Source: Bacillus sp. NP157 | GTDB lineage: Bacteria > Pseudomonadota > Gammaproteobacteria > Xanthomonadales > Rhodanobacteraceae | Direction of reading: 5' to 3' | DNA: 64,000 nt | Assembly (NCBI GenBank): GCA_018889975.1 | Contig: CP076546.1 | Span: 1,488,001-1,552,000 of the forward strand | Part shown: positions 1-8,754 of the stretch, one piece after another | How the letters are laid out: the number at the start of each line of letters is the position of its first letter | Numbering within the stretch: the first letter of the stretch is position 1 | Made by a program: the position numbers and the translations under genes | The notes under the pieces: generated by a model | The model's database searches: none | What the model saw: the letters and a program-made list of their open reading frames with translations, nothing else | What the model was told of the DNA's origin: nothing

Positions 1-1
1 C

Positions 2-1498
2 GAGGGCACGGCGCACGGTGGCCTGCCCTTCGACATGGCGCACTCGCGCATGCGCGTGTTTGGCGGCAGCTGCACCCTATGGGGCGGTGGCTGCATCCCG
101 CTTGCCGACAGCGACCTCGAACCACGCGAATGGGTGCCTGACAGTGGCTGGCCGCTGCGCTACGCCGACCTCGCCCCGTGGTACGCGAAGGCACGCGATT
201 TCTGCCAGATCGACACGGCCCACGGCTTCGGCCCCGGGCAGTTCGATGGTCCGCCGCCACGCAAGCCGCTCGACCTCGACCCGGATGCGCTGGTCAACCT
301 GCTGTTCGCGCGCAGCCCGATCCTGTTCGGCGACGCTTACCGCGACGAGTTGCGCGCGGCACCGAACATCCAGGTCCTGCTGCACGCCAACCTGCTCGAA
401 CTCGAAGCCAACCCGGCCGCCACGGCAGTCATGCGCGCACGGCTGGGTTCGTTGACCGGCCGCCGTGGCCACGTGCGTGCACGGCACTTCGTGCTCGCCG
501 CCGGCGGCATCGAAAACGCGCGCATGTTGCTCGCCTCCGATGGCGTCGCCGCCTGCGGCCTCGGCAACGATCGCGACATGGTCGGCCGCTACTTCATGGA
601 TCACCCACGCGGCACGCTAGGCAACGTGCAGTCGCGCACGCCCGACCGGCTGACCCGGCCCTACGAGCGCACCATCGGCAAGGAGCGTGCGGCGATCGCC
701 CCGGAGATCGGCCTGGCCGGTGCCGCGCAACGCCAGCACCGCGTCCTCAATGGGCGCGTGCATCCGTTTGCCGTCGAGGGTGCCGTGCCCAAGGGCATCC
801 GCGCCCTGCGCAACGTGCGCACCGCCTTGCGGCCGCCGAATCGCAACGAGGCGGCGCTGCTGGAAGCGCGCCTTTCCGCCGCCATGCAGAACGGGCCGGG
901 TGGCACCGCCGTGGCGGCATCGCCGCGGCTGGCCGCCAGCGCGGTGAGCCTCGCCCTGCACATGGGCGACGTGATCCGCGCCGTGGCCCAGAAAGCCGCC
1001 GACAAGCCCACCGTACAGAGCGACCGTGTCGAACTGGTCGGCTTCTTCGAGCAGGCACCGAACCGCGATTCGAGGGTCACGCTGGGCCATGTGCGTGATC
1101 CGCTGGGCCTGCGCCGGGTCAACATCGACTGGCGCCTGACCGAACTGGACCGTTACACCTACCGAACCCTGGCCGCGGTGGCCGGCCGGCCGCTCGCCGA
1201 CGCCTGCGGCGGCACGTTCGTGCCCTCGGCCTGGACGGTCGACGCGGGCGCGACGCCGGAAGTGTTCGGCACCGCGCACCACATGGGCACCACGCGCATG
1301 TCCACCGACCCGTCCACGGGCGTCGTCGACACCGCCGGCACGGTGCATGGCATGCATAACCTGCACGTCGCCGGCAGCTCGGTCTTCCCGACCAGCGGCT
1401 GGGCCTTCCCCACCTTCACCATCGTCGCCCTCAGCCTGCGCCTTGCCGAGCACCTGCGCGTGCTCCTGAGCGTCTGCGAAGGCAGCGGGCTAAGCTGA
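2..1498 (+). CDS. GMC-family oxidoreductase, 5' end cut off by window
   Basis: This is an FAD-dependent alcohol/sugar-type oxidoreductase of the glucose-methanol-choline family; its substrate cannot be read from sequence. The frame is open from base 2, so the N-terminal Rossmann GxGxxG segment lies outside the window and the apparent ATG at 35 is internal. Visible family features are the flavin-contact segment GGSCTLWGGGCIP near the visible start, the LAAGGIENARMLLAS segment at about 490-535, and the C-terminal HHMGTTRMS and PTSGWAFPTFTIV segments (1276-1430), which carry the catalytic-domain histidine region. The next gene, a phosphopantetheinyl transferase, starts 10 bp after the stop, so the two are probably co-transcribed. 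A role in tailoring the NRPS-PKS or EPS product is possible but is inferred only from position. Confidence 0.85.
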   Translation, partial: EGTAHGGLPFDMAHSRMRVFGGSCTLWGGGCIPLADSDLEPREWVPDSGWPLRYADLAPWYAKARDFCQIDTAHGFGPGQFDGPPPRKPLDLDPDALVNLLFARSPILFGDAYRDELRAAPNIQVLLHANLLELEANPAATAVMRARLGSLTGRRGHVRARHFVLAAGGIENARMLLASDGVAACGLGNDRDMVGRYFMDHPRGTLGNVQSRTPDRLTRPYERTIGKERAAIAPEIGLAGAAQRQHRVLNGRVHPFAVEGAVPKGIRALRNVRTALRPPNRNEAALLEARLSAAMQNGPGGTAVAASPRLAASAVSLALHMGDVIRAVAQKAADKPTVQSDRVELVGFFEQAPNRDSRVTLGHVRDPLGLRRVNIDWRLTELDRYTYRTLAAVAGRPLADACGGTFVPSAWTVDAGATPEVFGTAHHMGTTRMSTDPSTGVVDTAGTVHGMHNLHVAGSSVFPTSGWAFPTFTIVALSLRLAEHLRVLLSVCEGSGLS

Positions 1499-1508
1499 CG
1501 AGGCGCGC

Positions 1509-2273
1509 ATGTCTGGCGAGCGCAGGGACCAGTTCGTCCGCCATGTGGGTTCGCGCCTGCGCGAGTGTGGTTTCAGCGCAGGCACTGCGCGCCAGGCGGT
1601 GGTGGTCGTCTTCGACGCCGCCGAATTCGGCGAGCACCAGGCCGGCGCCAACGACGTGCTCGACCGGACCGAGCGTGCCCGCGCGGCGCGTTTTCGCTTC
1701 CGCGATGATCGCGACGCGTATGCGATGGCGCACGCGGTCTGGCGCGTCGCGCTGGGCCAGTGCCTCGCCGTCGCACCCGAAGAAGTGCCGCTGGCGGCGA
1801 CGACGACGGGCCAGCCAAGGCTGCCCGGCAGCGCCCTGTCCACCAGCCTCAGCCACAGTGGCAGCATGATCGCGATATCGGTATGCACTGCCGCGACGGT
1901 CGGCATCGACATCGAACGCATGCCGGCGAAGATCGACCTGGAATCGCTGGCCCCGGTGTTCTGCACGCGCCAGGAAATCGAGGACATGACCGCCTTCGAC
2001 GGCGAGGTTCGCCATCGCCGGCTGATGGAACTGTGGACGCGCAAGGAGGCCTTGCTGAAGGCCTTCGGCGTCGGCCTGCGCACCGATCCGGCGAGCACGC
2101 CGGCGCCTGCGTTCGAGTTGCTGTTGCCACCACCGGATGCCGCGCACTACCCCGCGTGTGCAACCCGCAACGTCGGCCACGAGGACGGCTGGGTCGCCGC
2201 CGTCGCGACGCCCGCCGGTGTCCATGACGCGCGCCTGCACGTGCTCGCGCCCACGGCCGGCCATCCGAACTGA
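1509..2273 (+). CDS. Sfp-type 4'-phosphopantetheinyl transferase
   Basis: A 254-residue protein that transfers phosphopantetheine from CoA onto the serine of carrier-protein domains. The two diagnostic motifs are present: VGIDIE around residues 131-136 (magnesium-binding Asp) and WTRKEALLKAFG around 176-187 (WxxKEAxxK). The length is typical of the Sfp/EntD class rather than the short AcpS class. The window contains an NRPS-PKS with five carrier domains (19.3-32.5 kb), so this enzyme is the obvious activator. The ATG at 1509 follows a modest GAGG and lies 10 bp after the oxidoreductase stop. The N-terminal 60 residues are poorly conserved, as is usual in this family. Confidence 0.9.
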   Translation: MSGERRDQFVRHVGSRLRECGFSAGTARQAVVVVFDAAEFGEHQAGANDVLDRTERARAARFRFRDDRDAYAMAHAVWRVALGQCLAVAPEEVPLAATTTGQPRLPGSALSTSLSHSGSMIAISVCTAATVGIDIERMPAKIDLESLAPVFCTRQEIEDMTAFDGEVRHRRLMELWTRKEALLKAFGVGLRTDPASTPAPAFELLLPPPDAAHYPACATRNVGHEDGWVAAVATPAGVHDARLHVLAPTAGHPN

Positions 2274-2398
2274 CACACCGCTGTTACAACCATTCGGACT
2301 AGCCATCCCACGACCGGAAGTGCAATCGACACACCTGCGCACGGCGCCTAGCCTCGCTGCATCGGCACGCTACACGGCGTGCGACTAGGGGATCTCCG

Positions 2399-3799
2399 AT
2401 GCTTCGCCTGTTCCGACAGCCGATCGTTCGCTGGCTTACGTTGCTCGGTGCCGTCGAGCTGGCGCTGCTGGCCTTCTCGCTCAACGTCGCCACCTGGATC
2501 CGTTTCGCTCCGTCGCCCGAAGACCTGCAGGCCTCAAACAATACGGTGGTCGCCCGCGCCACCATGTTCGCCGTGGTGATCTTCCTCGGCATGGCGGCGC
2601 TGGGCGAATACCGTGGCAACCTGCGCATGAGCTGGCGCGGCCAGCTTGCCCGCCACGCCATCGCCTTCGTCCTCGGCGGTTTCGCGCTGATCGTCGGTTA
2701 CTACGTCATCCCGCCCGCTTACGTGGGCCGTGGCGTGCTCGGCATGGGTCTGGTCATCGGCTTCGTCACCACCGCGGCCTTCCGCGGCCTGTTCATGCGC
2801 CTGGTCGAAATGGATGCGCTGAAGCGCCGCGTGCTGGTGTTCGGCGCCGGCACCCGTGCCGCCCAGATCCACACCCGCATGCGTCGCCGCTCCGATCGCC
2901 GTGGTTTTTACCTCGTCGGCTACGTACCCGGGCCGAACGACACAGCGCAGGTGCCCGAATCGCTGCTGCTGGATCGCCAGATGCCGCTCGCCGAGCTGGC
3001 CGCGCGCGAGCGGATCAGCGAAATCGTGGTGGGCGTCGACGACCGGCGTGGCTCGCTGCCGATGGAAGACCTGCTGGCCTGTCGCCAGCTCGGCGTGCAG
3101 ATCACCGACCTGACCACCTTCGTCGAGCGCGAAGCCGGCCGCGTGCAGCTGACCATGCTCGATCCCTCGTGGCTGGTGTTCTCCTCCGGCTTCAACGCCA
3201 CGCCGCTGGCATTGTTCGCCAAGCGCGCATTCGACATCGTCGCGTCGTTCACCATCGCCCTGCTCTGCTGGCCGCTGATGCTCGGCGTCGCCCTGGCCAT
3301 CCGCCTTGAATCCGGCCGCGGCCAGCCGATCTTCTACCGCCAGGAGCGCGTGGGCGAACACGGCCGTACGTTCTGGTTGTACAAGTTCCGCAGCATGCGC
3401 ACCGATGCCGAGATGGACGGCGTGGCCCGCTGGGCGAAGGCCAACGACGACCGCGTCACCCGCGTGGGCAAGATCTGCCGCAAGCTTCGCTTCGACGAGC
3501 TACCGCAGCTGTGGAACGTGGTGCGCGGCGACATGAGCATCGTGGGACCGCGCCCGGAACGCCCGCAGTTCGTTTCCGACCTGGAAGGCAAGATCCGTTA
3601 TTACAACCTGCGCCACAGCATCAAGCCGGGCCTCGCCGGCTGGGCGCAGCTCTGCTACTCCTACGGCGCCTCCGAAGAGGACGCTGCCGAGAAGCTGAAA
3701 TACGACCTGTTCTACGTGAAGAACCACAGCATCTTCCTCGACCTGGTCATCCTGATCGAAACCGTGGAAGTGGTGATCTTCGGCCGTGGCGCGCGCTAA
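2399..3799 (+). CDS. EPS-initiating polyprenyl-phosphate sugar-1-phosphate transferase (exosortase-A-associated type)
   Basis: The 466-residue membrane enzyme starts EPS repeat-unit assembly by moving a sugar phosphate onto undecaprenyl phosphate at the inner membrane. N-terminal hydrophobic segments lie at about residues 15-120. A Rossmann-like domain follows (VLVFGAGTRAAQIH near 147), then the segment LTTFVEREAGRVQL near 240, one more membrane helix near 280, and the catalytic bacterial sugar-transferase domain with MSIVGPRPERPQF near 380. The segment TTFVEREAGRV followed by PSWLVFSSGF is characteristic, as I recall it, of the family TIGR03013 found with XrtA/PEP-CTERM loci. The ATG at 2399 is preceded by AGGGGATC. 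This is the first committed gene of the EPS locus, although it lies 30 kb from the other sugar genes. Confidence 0.92.
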   Translation: MLRLFRQPIVRWLTLLGAVELALLAFSLNVATWIRFAPSPEDLQASNNTVVARATMFAVVIFLGMAALGEYRGNLRMSWRGQLARHAIAFVLGGFALIVGYYVIPPAYVGRGVLGMGLVIGFVTTAAFRGLFMRLVEMDALKRRVLVFGAGTRAAQIHTRMRRRSDRRGFYLVGYVPGPNDTAQVPESLLLDRQMPLAELAARERISEIVVGVDDRRGSLPMEDLLACRQLGVQITDLTTFVEREAGRVQLTMLDPSWLVFSSGFNATPLALFAKRAFDIVASFTIALLCWPLMLGVALAIRLESGRGQPIFYRQERVGEHGRTFWLYKFRSMRTDAEMDGVARWAKANDDRVTRVGKICRKLRFDELPQLWNVVRGDMSIVGPRPERPQFVSDLEGKIRYYNLRHSIKPGLAGWAQLCYSYGASEEDAAEKLKYDLFYVKNHSIFLDLVILIETVEVVIFGRGAR

Positions 3800-3808
3800 A
3801 CCCGCGCG

Positions 3809-4711
3809 TCAGCGCGGCGCATGCGCCGACGAGGTATGCAGGGTCCGCAACGGCGAGCTGTACCAGTCGACCACCGAGCCGCCTTCGAACTGCACCCACG
3901 AGGGACCGTACTCCCAGCGATCCGCCCCGCGCAGGGTCGGTTCGCCTTCGACGGCGACCACGTCGTCGTCCTTCATGCCAACGCTCAGCATCGCCGAGGC
4001 GACGGCGTGCGCCGGACGCTCCAGCGCGACGACGGGCAGGTTTTCGTTCTCCGGATCGATCCGGTCGGGGTCGGGAATCAGCGTCCAGACCAGCACCCCG
4101 GCGATGACGATGCTGGCCAGCAGGAAGATGCGCCGCGTCGGGAAGCCGGGCGAATCCACGCTGGCACGGCTGCTTTCCGGACGATCCGACACGTGCGCCG
4201 TCGCATGCGGCACGGAGCGATGGCCTGCCGTCGATGGCGGGGTGACGAACACCACCAGTTCGGTCGATGCGTCGTCCTGCGCGGCCGCCTCCGACGGGAC
4301 CGACGCGACGGAGGCAGCGAAGCCGGTCGACGCGTCGACGTACGACACGTCGTCGCCTGCCGGCACGCCCGTGTCGTCATCCTCGCGCTCGACGACGTCG
4401 TCGCAAGGACCCGCCGCCACGGCCGCGGAAGGAACCAGCGGTACGACATTCGCGCGAGGAGGATTCACCCGCGCCGCGCCGGGAAGCCGCCCATGTTGCT
4501 TGTGGAACGACATCGCCGCCGAATACTGCGCCATCAGGCGCTGCAGGCGCCGCGCCGCCAATGCATCCGCGCGCGGGCCGCGGCTGCGCCGGTCGGGATG
4601 CCATTGCGACACATGCCGGCGATATGCCTGCTTGAAGTCGGCCAACGAACAGTCCGGCTGCAGGCGCAGCTTGCCGTACAGGTCCAGGAAATCGGTTTCG
4701 TCTGCCGCCAT
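3809..4711 (-). CDS. J-domain protein with one membrane helix
   Basis: A 300-residue protein read from the ATG at 4711, which has GGGGG six to seven bases upstream; an in-frame ATG at 4735 would add eight residues. Residues 5-60 form a J domain with the HPD tripeptide at 38-40 (WHPDRR), the motif that stimulates the ATPase of a DnaK-type Hsp70. A low-complexity Ser/Asp/Val-rich linker (about 85-190) follows, then a membrane helix at about 194-212, then a C-terminal tail whose MLSVGMKDDDVVAVEGEP segment resembles the SmpA/OmlA type of periplasmic domain by eye. This would put the J domain in the cytoplasm and the tail in the periplasm. It is convergent with the sugar transferase (9 bp between stops). 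A role in folding or assembly of the EPS machinery is conjecture. Confidence 0.75.
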   Translation of the reverse strand: MAADETDFLDLYGKLRLQPDCSLADFKQAYRRHVSQWHPDRRSRGPRADALAARRLQRLMAQYSAAMSFHKQHGRLPGAARVNPPRANVVPLVPSAAVAAGPCDDVVEREDDDTGVPAGDDVSYVDASTGFAASVASVPSEAAAQDDASTELVVFVTPPSTAGHRSVPHATAHVSDRPESSRASVDSPGFPTRRIFLLASIVIAGVLVWTLIPDPDRIDPENENLPVVALERPAHAVASAMLSVGMKDDDVVAVEGEPTLRGADRWEYGPSWVQFEGGSVVDWYSSPLRTLHTSSAHAPR

Positions 4712-4819
4712 CGCTGGCCCCCAGGGGTGGCGCACGCGTTATCGTCCCGACAGTGCGCCTCAGCGTGAAGCGTGGCCTACGCCTTGCCACGTGACAAGTA
4801 CAACTTATGGAGGATGCCC

Positions 4820-5545
4820 ATGCCCATGCCCACGCCACGCCTGCTCGCCTGCCTGCTCGGCCTCGCCCTGATTGCCACCGCCAGCATGGCCGCCGAGCCA
4901 CCGCCGTCGCTGGGCGCGCATGTCTTCCTTGGCCAGGGCGAAGGTCTCGGCACCGATCCGGCGGTGACGCCCGCGATGGATACGGCACCCACGGGTAGCG
5001 TGCTGATCGCGTTCAACGCCGGCTATGCCAGCAACGATGGCCGCCTGGAGGACACCTACGCGAACCGCTGGAAATCGCTGGGCCGGCCCATGACCTACGC
5101 CAACTACGGCGAACGCTTCGACGTGAAGGCCTTCGTCGCGCTGGCGGCGAAGGGCGGCACGGGGCATCGGGTCTCCATCGCCAAGCCCGGCGAGCCGAAG
5201 GGCGAGCTATCCCTGCCCTTCATCGAGGTGCGCAACGCCACGCGGGTGCAAGCCATGGCGCAGAACTATGCGGATCCGTCGATGGTCGTCGCGAGCAAGT
5301 CGATCACCGTGGACGGACCGGCGACGCTGCTGGCGTTCTGGTGGGGCGATGGCGGCGTCAAGCGGATGACCGCCGTACCCGGCGACGGCTTTACGCTCAT
5401 CGACAGCTTCCTCCAGTTGCCCGACGAAAGTGGCGTGCAAGGTGCGGTCGCGTGGCGCCAGGTGGATAGCGCCGGCACCTACCAGGTGCACTGGACCGTC
5501 GCGCCCGTGCAGGGCGCCGCGCTGTGGATCATCGCGATCCGCTGA
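4820..5545 (+). CDS. Exported protein of unknown function
   Basis: I do not recognise this gene. The best start is the ATG at 4820, six bases after GGAGG (4809-4813); an ATG at 4814 abuts the ribosome site and a further in-frame ATG lies at 4772. Read from 4820 it is 241 residues with a signal peptide: a short basic start, then LLACLLGLALIATASMAA, with cleavage likely before EPPPS. The mature part has no cysteine clusters or recognisable catalytic motif. Alternating hydrophobic stretches, such as GPATLLAFWWGDGG and AGTYQVHWTVAPV, suggest a small beta-sandwich domain. It is divergent from the J-domain gene and is followed by a hairpin, so it is probably monocistronic. Confidence 0.7.
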   Translation: MPMPTPRLLACLLGLALIATASMAAEPPPSLGAHVFLGQGEGLGTDPAVTPAMDTAPTGSVLIAFNAGYASNDGRLEDTYANRWKSLGRPMTYANYGERFDVKAFVALAAKGGTGHRVSIAKPGEPKGELSLPFIEVRNATRVQAMAQNYADPSMVVASKSITVDGPATLLAFWWGDGGVKRMTAVPGDGFTLIDSFLQLPDESGVQGAVAWRQVDSAGTYQVHWTVAPVQGAALWIIAIR

Positions 5546-5556
5546 GGATTCGTCCG

Positions 5557-5580
5557 TATCCGGACGCTGGTGTCCGGATA
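5557..5580 (+). terminator. Hairpin after the exported-protein gene
   Basis: TATCCGGAC and GTCCGGATA form a perfect 9-bp stem around a 6-base loop, 11 bp after the stop at 5545. There is no following T tract, so it may be a weak terminator or an mRNA 3'-end stabiliser. Confidence 0.45.
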
Positions 5581-5644
5581 AGGTAGGCACGAATGGCATA
5601 CCTGCGCGAGTCTCCGCAAACACGCGACGAGAGGCTGTTTTCCT

Positions 5645-5662
5645 GCGTCCGAAAGCGGACGC
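5645..5662. repeat. Small perfect hairpin
   Basis: GCGTCCG and CGGACGC pair around AAAG. It could serve as a terminator in either direction, but it has no T tract. Confidence 0.35.
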
Positions 5663-5866
5663 GCGCGCCTACAACCACCGGCCTATTCTCTTTCTAAATC
5701 ATCAGCCTATAGTCGAATCCACGATATCACCCGGGCCCCTCGACAGCCCAATGCGGATGGATTCCGCCTGGGACGCAAGGGACACACCACGCGCAGCGGA
5801 TGCGCCGCTGGAAGCGACACGGATGACGGGCCGCAGGCGACCCGGGCGATATCGGCAGGGGGGGAA

Positions 5867-8401
5867 TCAGAACGTCACGCGCAGGCCTGCATACCCGGCC
5901 CAGCCACGCATACCGTAGGTGCCGGTAAACGTCTGCCACGTACCCTCGCCATACACCTGCACGTGCCGGCCAAGCTGCGCCGTGGCACCCGCCGCGGCGC
6001 GCACGGCGTTGCCCACGCGCCCGCTGGCAAACCGCGCACCGACGTCGAAGGCTTCGCTGGAGACATCCACGCCAGGCGCACCGCCGGTGGTGTGGATCAG
6101 GTCGACGCGGCCGTAGGGTGCGAACGCGGGATTGACCGACCAGCCCAGCTGCACGCCCAGACGCGCACTGGTCTGCCCTGCCGTGCCCAGTGCGACATCC
6201 AGCCCATCGCTGTCCTGGAAGCGACGGAAGTTGAGCTGCTGGCGCTTGAGCTGGAACTGCGGCTCCACCGTCCAGTCGCCACCGATCGCCAGCGGCATGC
6301 CGGCCTCGACCGACATCACCCAGCCTGTGGCGCGGATATCGGCCACCTCGTCGCCGCGCATCGCGGTGGATACGTTGCCGTGGTAACGCGTACCCGAGAG
6401 CACGCCATCGACCCAGAAGCCATCGCCATGCTGCCACGTGATCCAGGCGGCCAAACCGTTCGCGGTGTACTTCGAGGAACTTTCGCCATCCAGTGCCTTC
6501 GGCGTCACGCGCGTGGTGCCGTGATCCACCGCCCAGCCAGCACGCAGCGAGCCGTTGTCGCCATCCAGCGCGATGACGCTACCGCCCACCTGCAGCGCGT
6601 TGACCTGCTGGTCGAAGTCATAGCCGAACTGCTTGAACGACAGGTTCGACGAATAACGCAACTGGCCGCCGAGGTAGCGCGCGAACATTTCACCGCCGAC
6701 CGGGTCATGCGATTCACCGTTGCGGATATCGCCCAGTCGCTGGTGCAGGCCATCGTTGAGCATGTCGCCGTAGGTGAGCAGCGCGGCGGGTGCCGAAAGG
6801 TAGGCAGGCACCTGCGGGACCACTTCGACGCGATCGCCCGGCTCGGGACCGGGGTTCGGGATTTCCGGTTCGTCAGGATTGCCCGGATTCTCCGGCTCGC
6901 CCGGGTTCTCCGGTTCACCGGGATTTTCGGGATCGACAGGCTTCACCGGCCCGCAGTCTTCCTCGCAGACATAGCTGTTACCCAGGCGGTAATCCCAGTT
7001 GAAGCCGCTGCCCACGAGTTGCTTCTGCGCGGGATCGACCTCACCCGGGCCGAAGGCGTAAAGCTTGTACTGGTACGGACCGGCCGCGACGTAGCCACCG
7101 GCCAGCTCGAACGCATCGCGACGCGAGGTGCCACCGACCTGGATCAGCGAGATGCCTTCGTTGGCATCGACGATGCCGTCCTTGTTGAGGTCGGTGAGGC
7201 CACCATTGCCCGTGGGCGTTACCACGACCCTGGTCGGCCCCGTGGTGGTGACATCGCCTTCGATGAGCAGGCGATCGGTCTGCTGCACGCCCAGCGAGCC
7301 GCCTTCGTTCAGCACGGTGTTGAAAGTGAGCACACCTCCCGTGCCGCCGAAATCTCCGCGTACGTGAAGGTCACGGTGCGACGCATCCGCAGCGGACATG
7401 AAGCTCGCCGCGCCATCGAGCGTCAGCGCGCTGACGTCCGATGCCGCCGTAACGTTCCAGCGCGACGTCGCGTCGACACCCACCGTGACATCACCATTGA
7501 TGGCACCCGTGAGGCTTGCCTGTCCACCCAGCGCCAGATTGAGGCTGCCCTGCTCGCCCACCACGACATTGCCGACGATATCGCTTGAACGAAGCGTTAC
7601 GTCGGCACTGGCCGGGGCGATGACACCAGGGCGCGATGTACCACCCACCACTTCCAGCGCGGTGCCATTGGAGCCGGTCAGCGTGCTGCCGTTGCTGATG
7701 TCGATGGTGACGTTGTCGGTGCCGCCGGCCAGCAGCGAGGTGACGCGGACCGCACTACCGCCCGTGGCTACTACCCGGGTGTTGTCCAGGGTGAGCTGGC
7801 GCACGGGCGCACCCACCCCGCCGCCGCGCTCGTCCTTGAAGACGGAAACGCCACTGGCCACGCCGGTGATGGTGGAATCGCGGACATCCACGCTGCCCCA
7901 GATGACGCCAAGCCCGGCATCGGCCCCGGTCAGCTGCGACCCACGGACCTGGGTGATCGAACCGCCGCTGGAACGCACGCCCATCCGCGCACCGGTGATG
8001 CTGCTCGAAGCGATGGTGACGTTGTTTGGCAGCGTAGCCACGCCGTCGGCCGCGGCCTGGACGCCGTCGCCCGTCGTCGACCGGATCGTCGCATCGGTGA
8101 TCACGCCGGTGCTGCCGTTGCGCAGCTCCACCGCGGCCGCGTTGGCGCCGTTGTGCAGCACACTGCCACCGGACATGAACAGCTTGCCCGACAGCGCGGT
8201 GACGCCTAGCGCATCGCCACCTTCGATTCGAAGCGTGGCACTGTTGAGCAACCACGTCTCGACAGGATCGCCTGGTGCCACCGTGGCTTCCCTGCCAGGG
8301 CCCAGCGTCGCTGCGTAGGCGGTGAAAGGCTGCAGCGAAAGGGCAGCAAGCACGGCGATAAAGAGGGGCGCACGACGCGCACGGGGATATAAGACGTCCA
8401 T
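5867..8401 (-). CDS. Autotransporter 1 (type V secretion): beta-helix-like passenger plus outer-membrane barrel
   Basis: 844 residues from the ATG at 8401 (GGAACGTTT upstream); the ORF stays open to 8509, but the segment before 8401 has no signal peptide. Residues 1 to about 30 form a signal peptide ending FTAYA. The passenger (about 31-480) is rich in Ser/Thr/Gly/Val with short repeating strands typical of a right-handed beta helix. A calcium-loop-like segment DLNKDGIVD (DNA 7166-7192) and a cysteine pair VCEEDCG follow. A linker of PENPGEP-type repeats lies near residues 485-517. The C-terminal ~280 residues are a beta-barrel ending GYAGLRVTF with the terminal Phe expected for Bam-dependent insertion. 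It is divergent from the repeat-protein operon starting at 8755 and is a clear paralogue of the autotransporter at 45026-47473. Confidence 0.92.
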   Translation of the reverse strand: MDVLYPRARRAPLFIAVLAALSLQPFTAYAATLGPGREATVAPGDPVETWLLNSATLRIEGGDALGVTALSGKLFMSGGSVLHNGANAAAVELRNGSTGVITDATIRSTTGDGVQAAADGVATLPNNVTIASSSITGARMGVRSSGGSITQVRGSQLTGADAGLGVIWGSVDVRDSTITGVASGVSVFKDERGGGVGAPVRQLTLDNTRVVATGGSAVRVTSLLAGGTDNVTIDISNGSTLTGSNGTALEVVGGTSRPGVIAPASADVTLRSSDIVGNVVVGEQGSLNLALGGQASLTGAINGDVTVGVDATSRWNVTAASDVSALTLDGAASFMSAADASHRDLHVRGDFGGTGGVLTFNTVLNEGGSLGVQQTDRLLIEGDVTTTGPTRVVVTPTGNGGLTDLNKDGIVDANEGISLIQVGGTSRRDAFELAGGYVAAGPYQYKLYAFGPGEVDPAQKQLVGSGFNWDYRLGNSYVCEEDCGPVKPVDPENPGEPENPGEPENPGNPDEPEIPNPGPEPGDRVEVVPQVPAYLSAPAALLTYGDMLNDGLHQRLGDIRNGESHDPVGGEMFARYLGGQLRYSSNLSFKQFGYDFDQQVNALQVGGSVIALDGDNGSLRAGWAVDHGTTRVTPKALDGESSSKYTANGLAAWITWQHGDGFWVDGVLSGTRYHGNVSTAMRGDEVADIRATGWVMSVEAGMPLAIGGDWTVEPQFQLKRQQLNFRRFQDSDGLDVALGTAGQTSARLGVQLGWSVNPAFAPYGRVDLIHTTGGAPGVDVSSEAFDVGARFASGRVGNAVRAAAGATAQLGRHVQVYGEGTWQTFTGTYGMRGWAGYAGLRVTF

Positions 8402-8754
8402 AAACGTTCCGGAAATGAGTGGGGGCCTCCGCAGCCGACGGGACGAAGCGGCGCTGCTTCGGGACTGAAACACGGGAGGGCAGGTAGCCTGCAATGCACA
8501 TTGCAGCACGCGTGATGGCGTCCGCCTATTAGGCGAACTCCTAAAAATGCACGACGATCGTTACCTTCCCCCGCCCCGGCAGTGGGCCACCGCTCGCGGA
8601 GATCACGTGGTTCCGGCACGTGGCCGCTAACCTACGCCGCCCGCATGAAGCGCGCGTGAAACCGCGGATCCTACGTCGAAAGGCCTATTCCATTGGCACG
8701 CGATCGGCGTAGCGTGCGCTGAAACGGAGTTCCAACCACGACAAGGAGTCGGCC
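8402..8754. promoter_or_regulatory. Divergent control region of island 1, 353 bp
   Basis: Non-coding region between autotransporter 1 and the first repeat protein. It must hold both promoters. It contains the palindrome at 8529-8544 (listed separately), preceded by an overlapping GCCTA-T-TAGGC element (8524-8534). I could not assign -35/-10 boxes with confidence. Confidence 0.6.
8529..8544. promoter_or_regulatory. Palindromic operator candidate TTAGG-N6-CCTAA
   Basis: The sequence is TTAGGCGAACTCCTAA. The spacing and half-sites match the palindrome at 43818-43833 (TTAGGCGATTGCCTAC) and, with one mismatch in the left arm, the one at 47670-47685. It lies 128 bp upstream of autotransporter 1 and about 210 bp upstream of the gene at 8755. 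Half-sites of this type suit a LuxR/NarL-class dimer, but the regulator is unknown. Confidence 0.5.

Larger units (their letters stand above)
5546..5866. other. Intergenic, 321 bp, between an exported-protein gene and autotransporter 1
   Basis: This stretch separates the convergent 3' ends of the exported-protein gene and autotransporter 1. It contains two hairpins (listed separately) and an A/T-richer patch at about 5690-5725. No convincing open reading frame was seen. The segment GCGCGCGCCTACAA just after the second hairpin resembles one arm of the REP elements found at 19.7-24.5 and 57.2 kb, but the palindrome is incomplete. Confidence 0.5.
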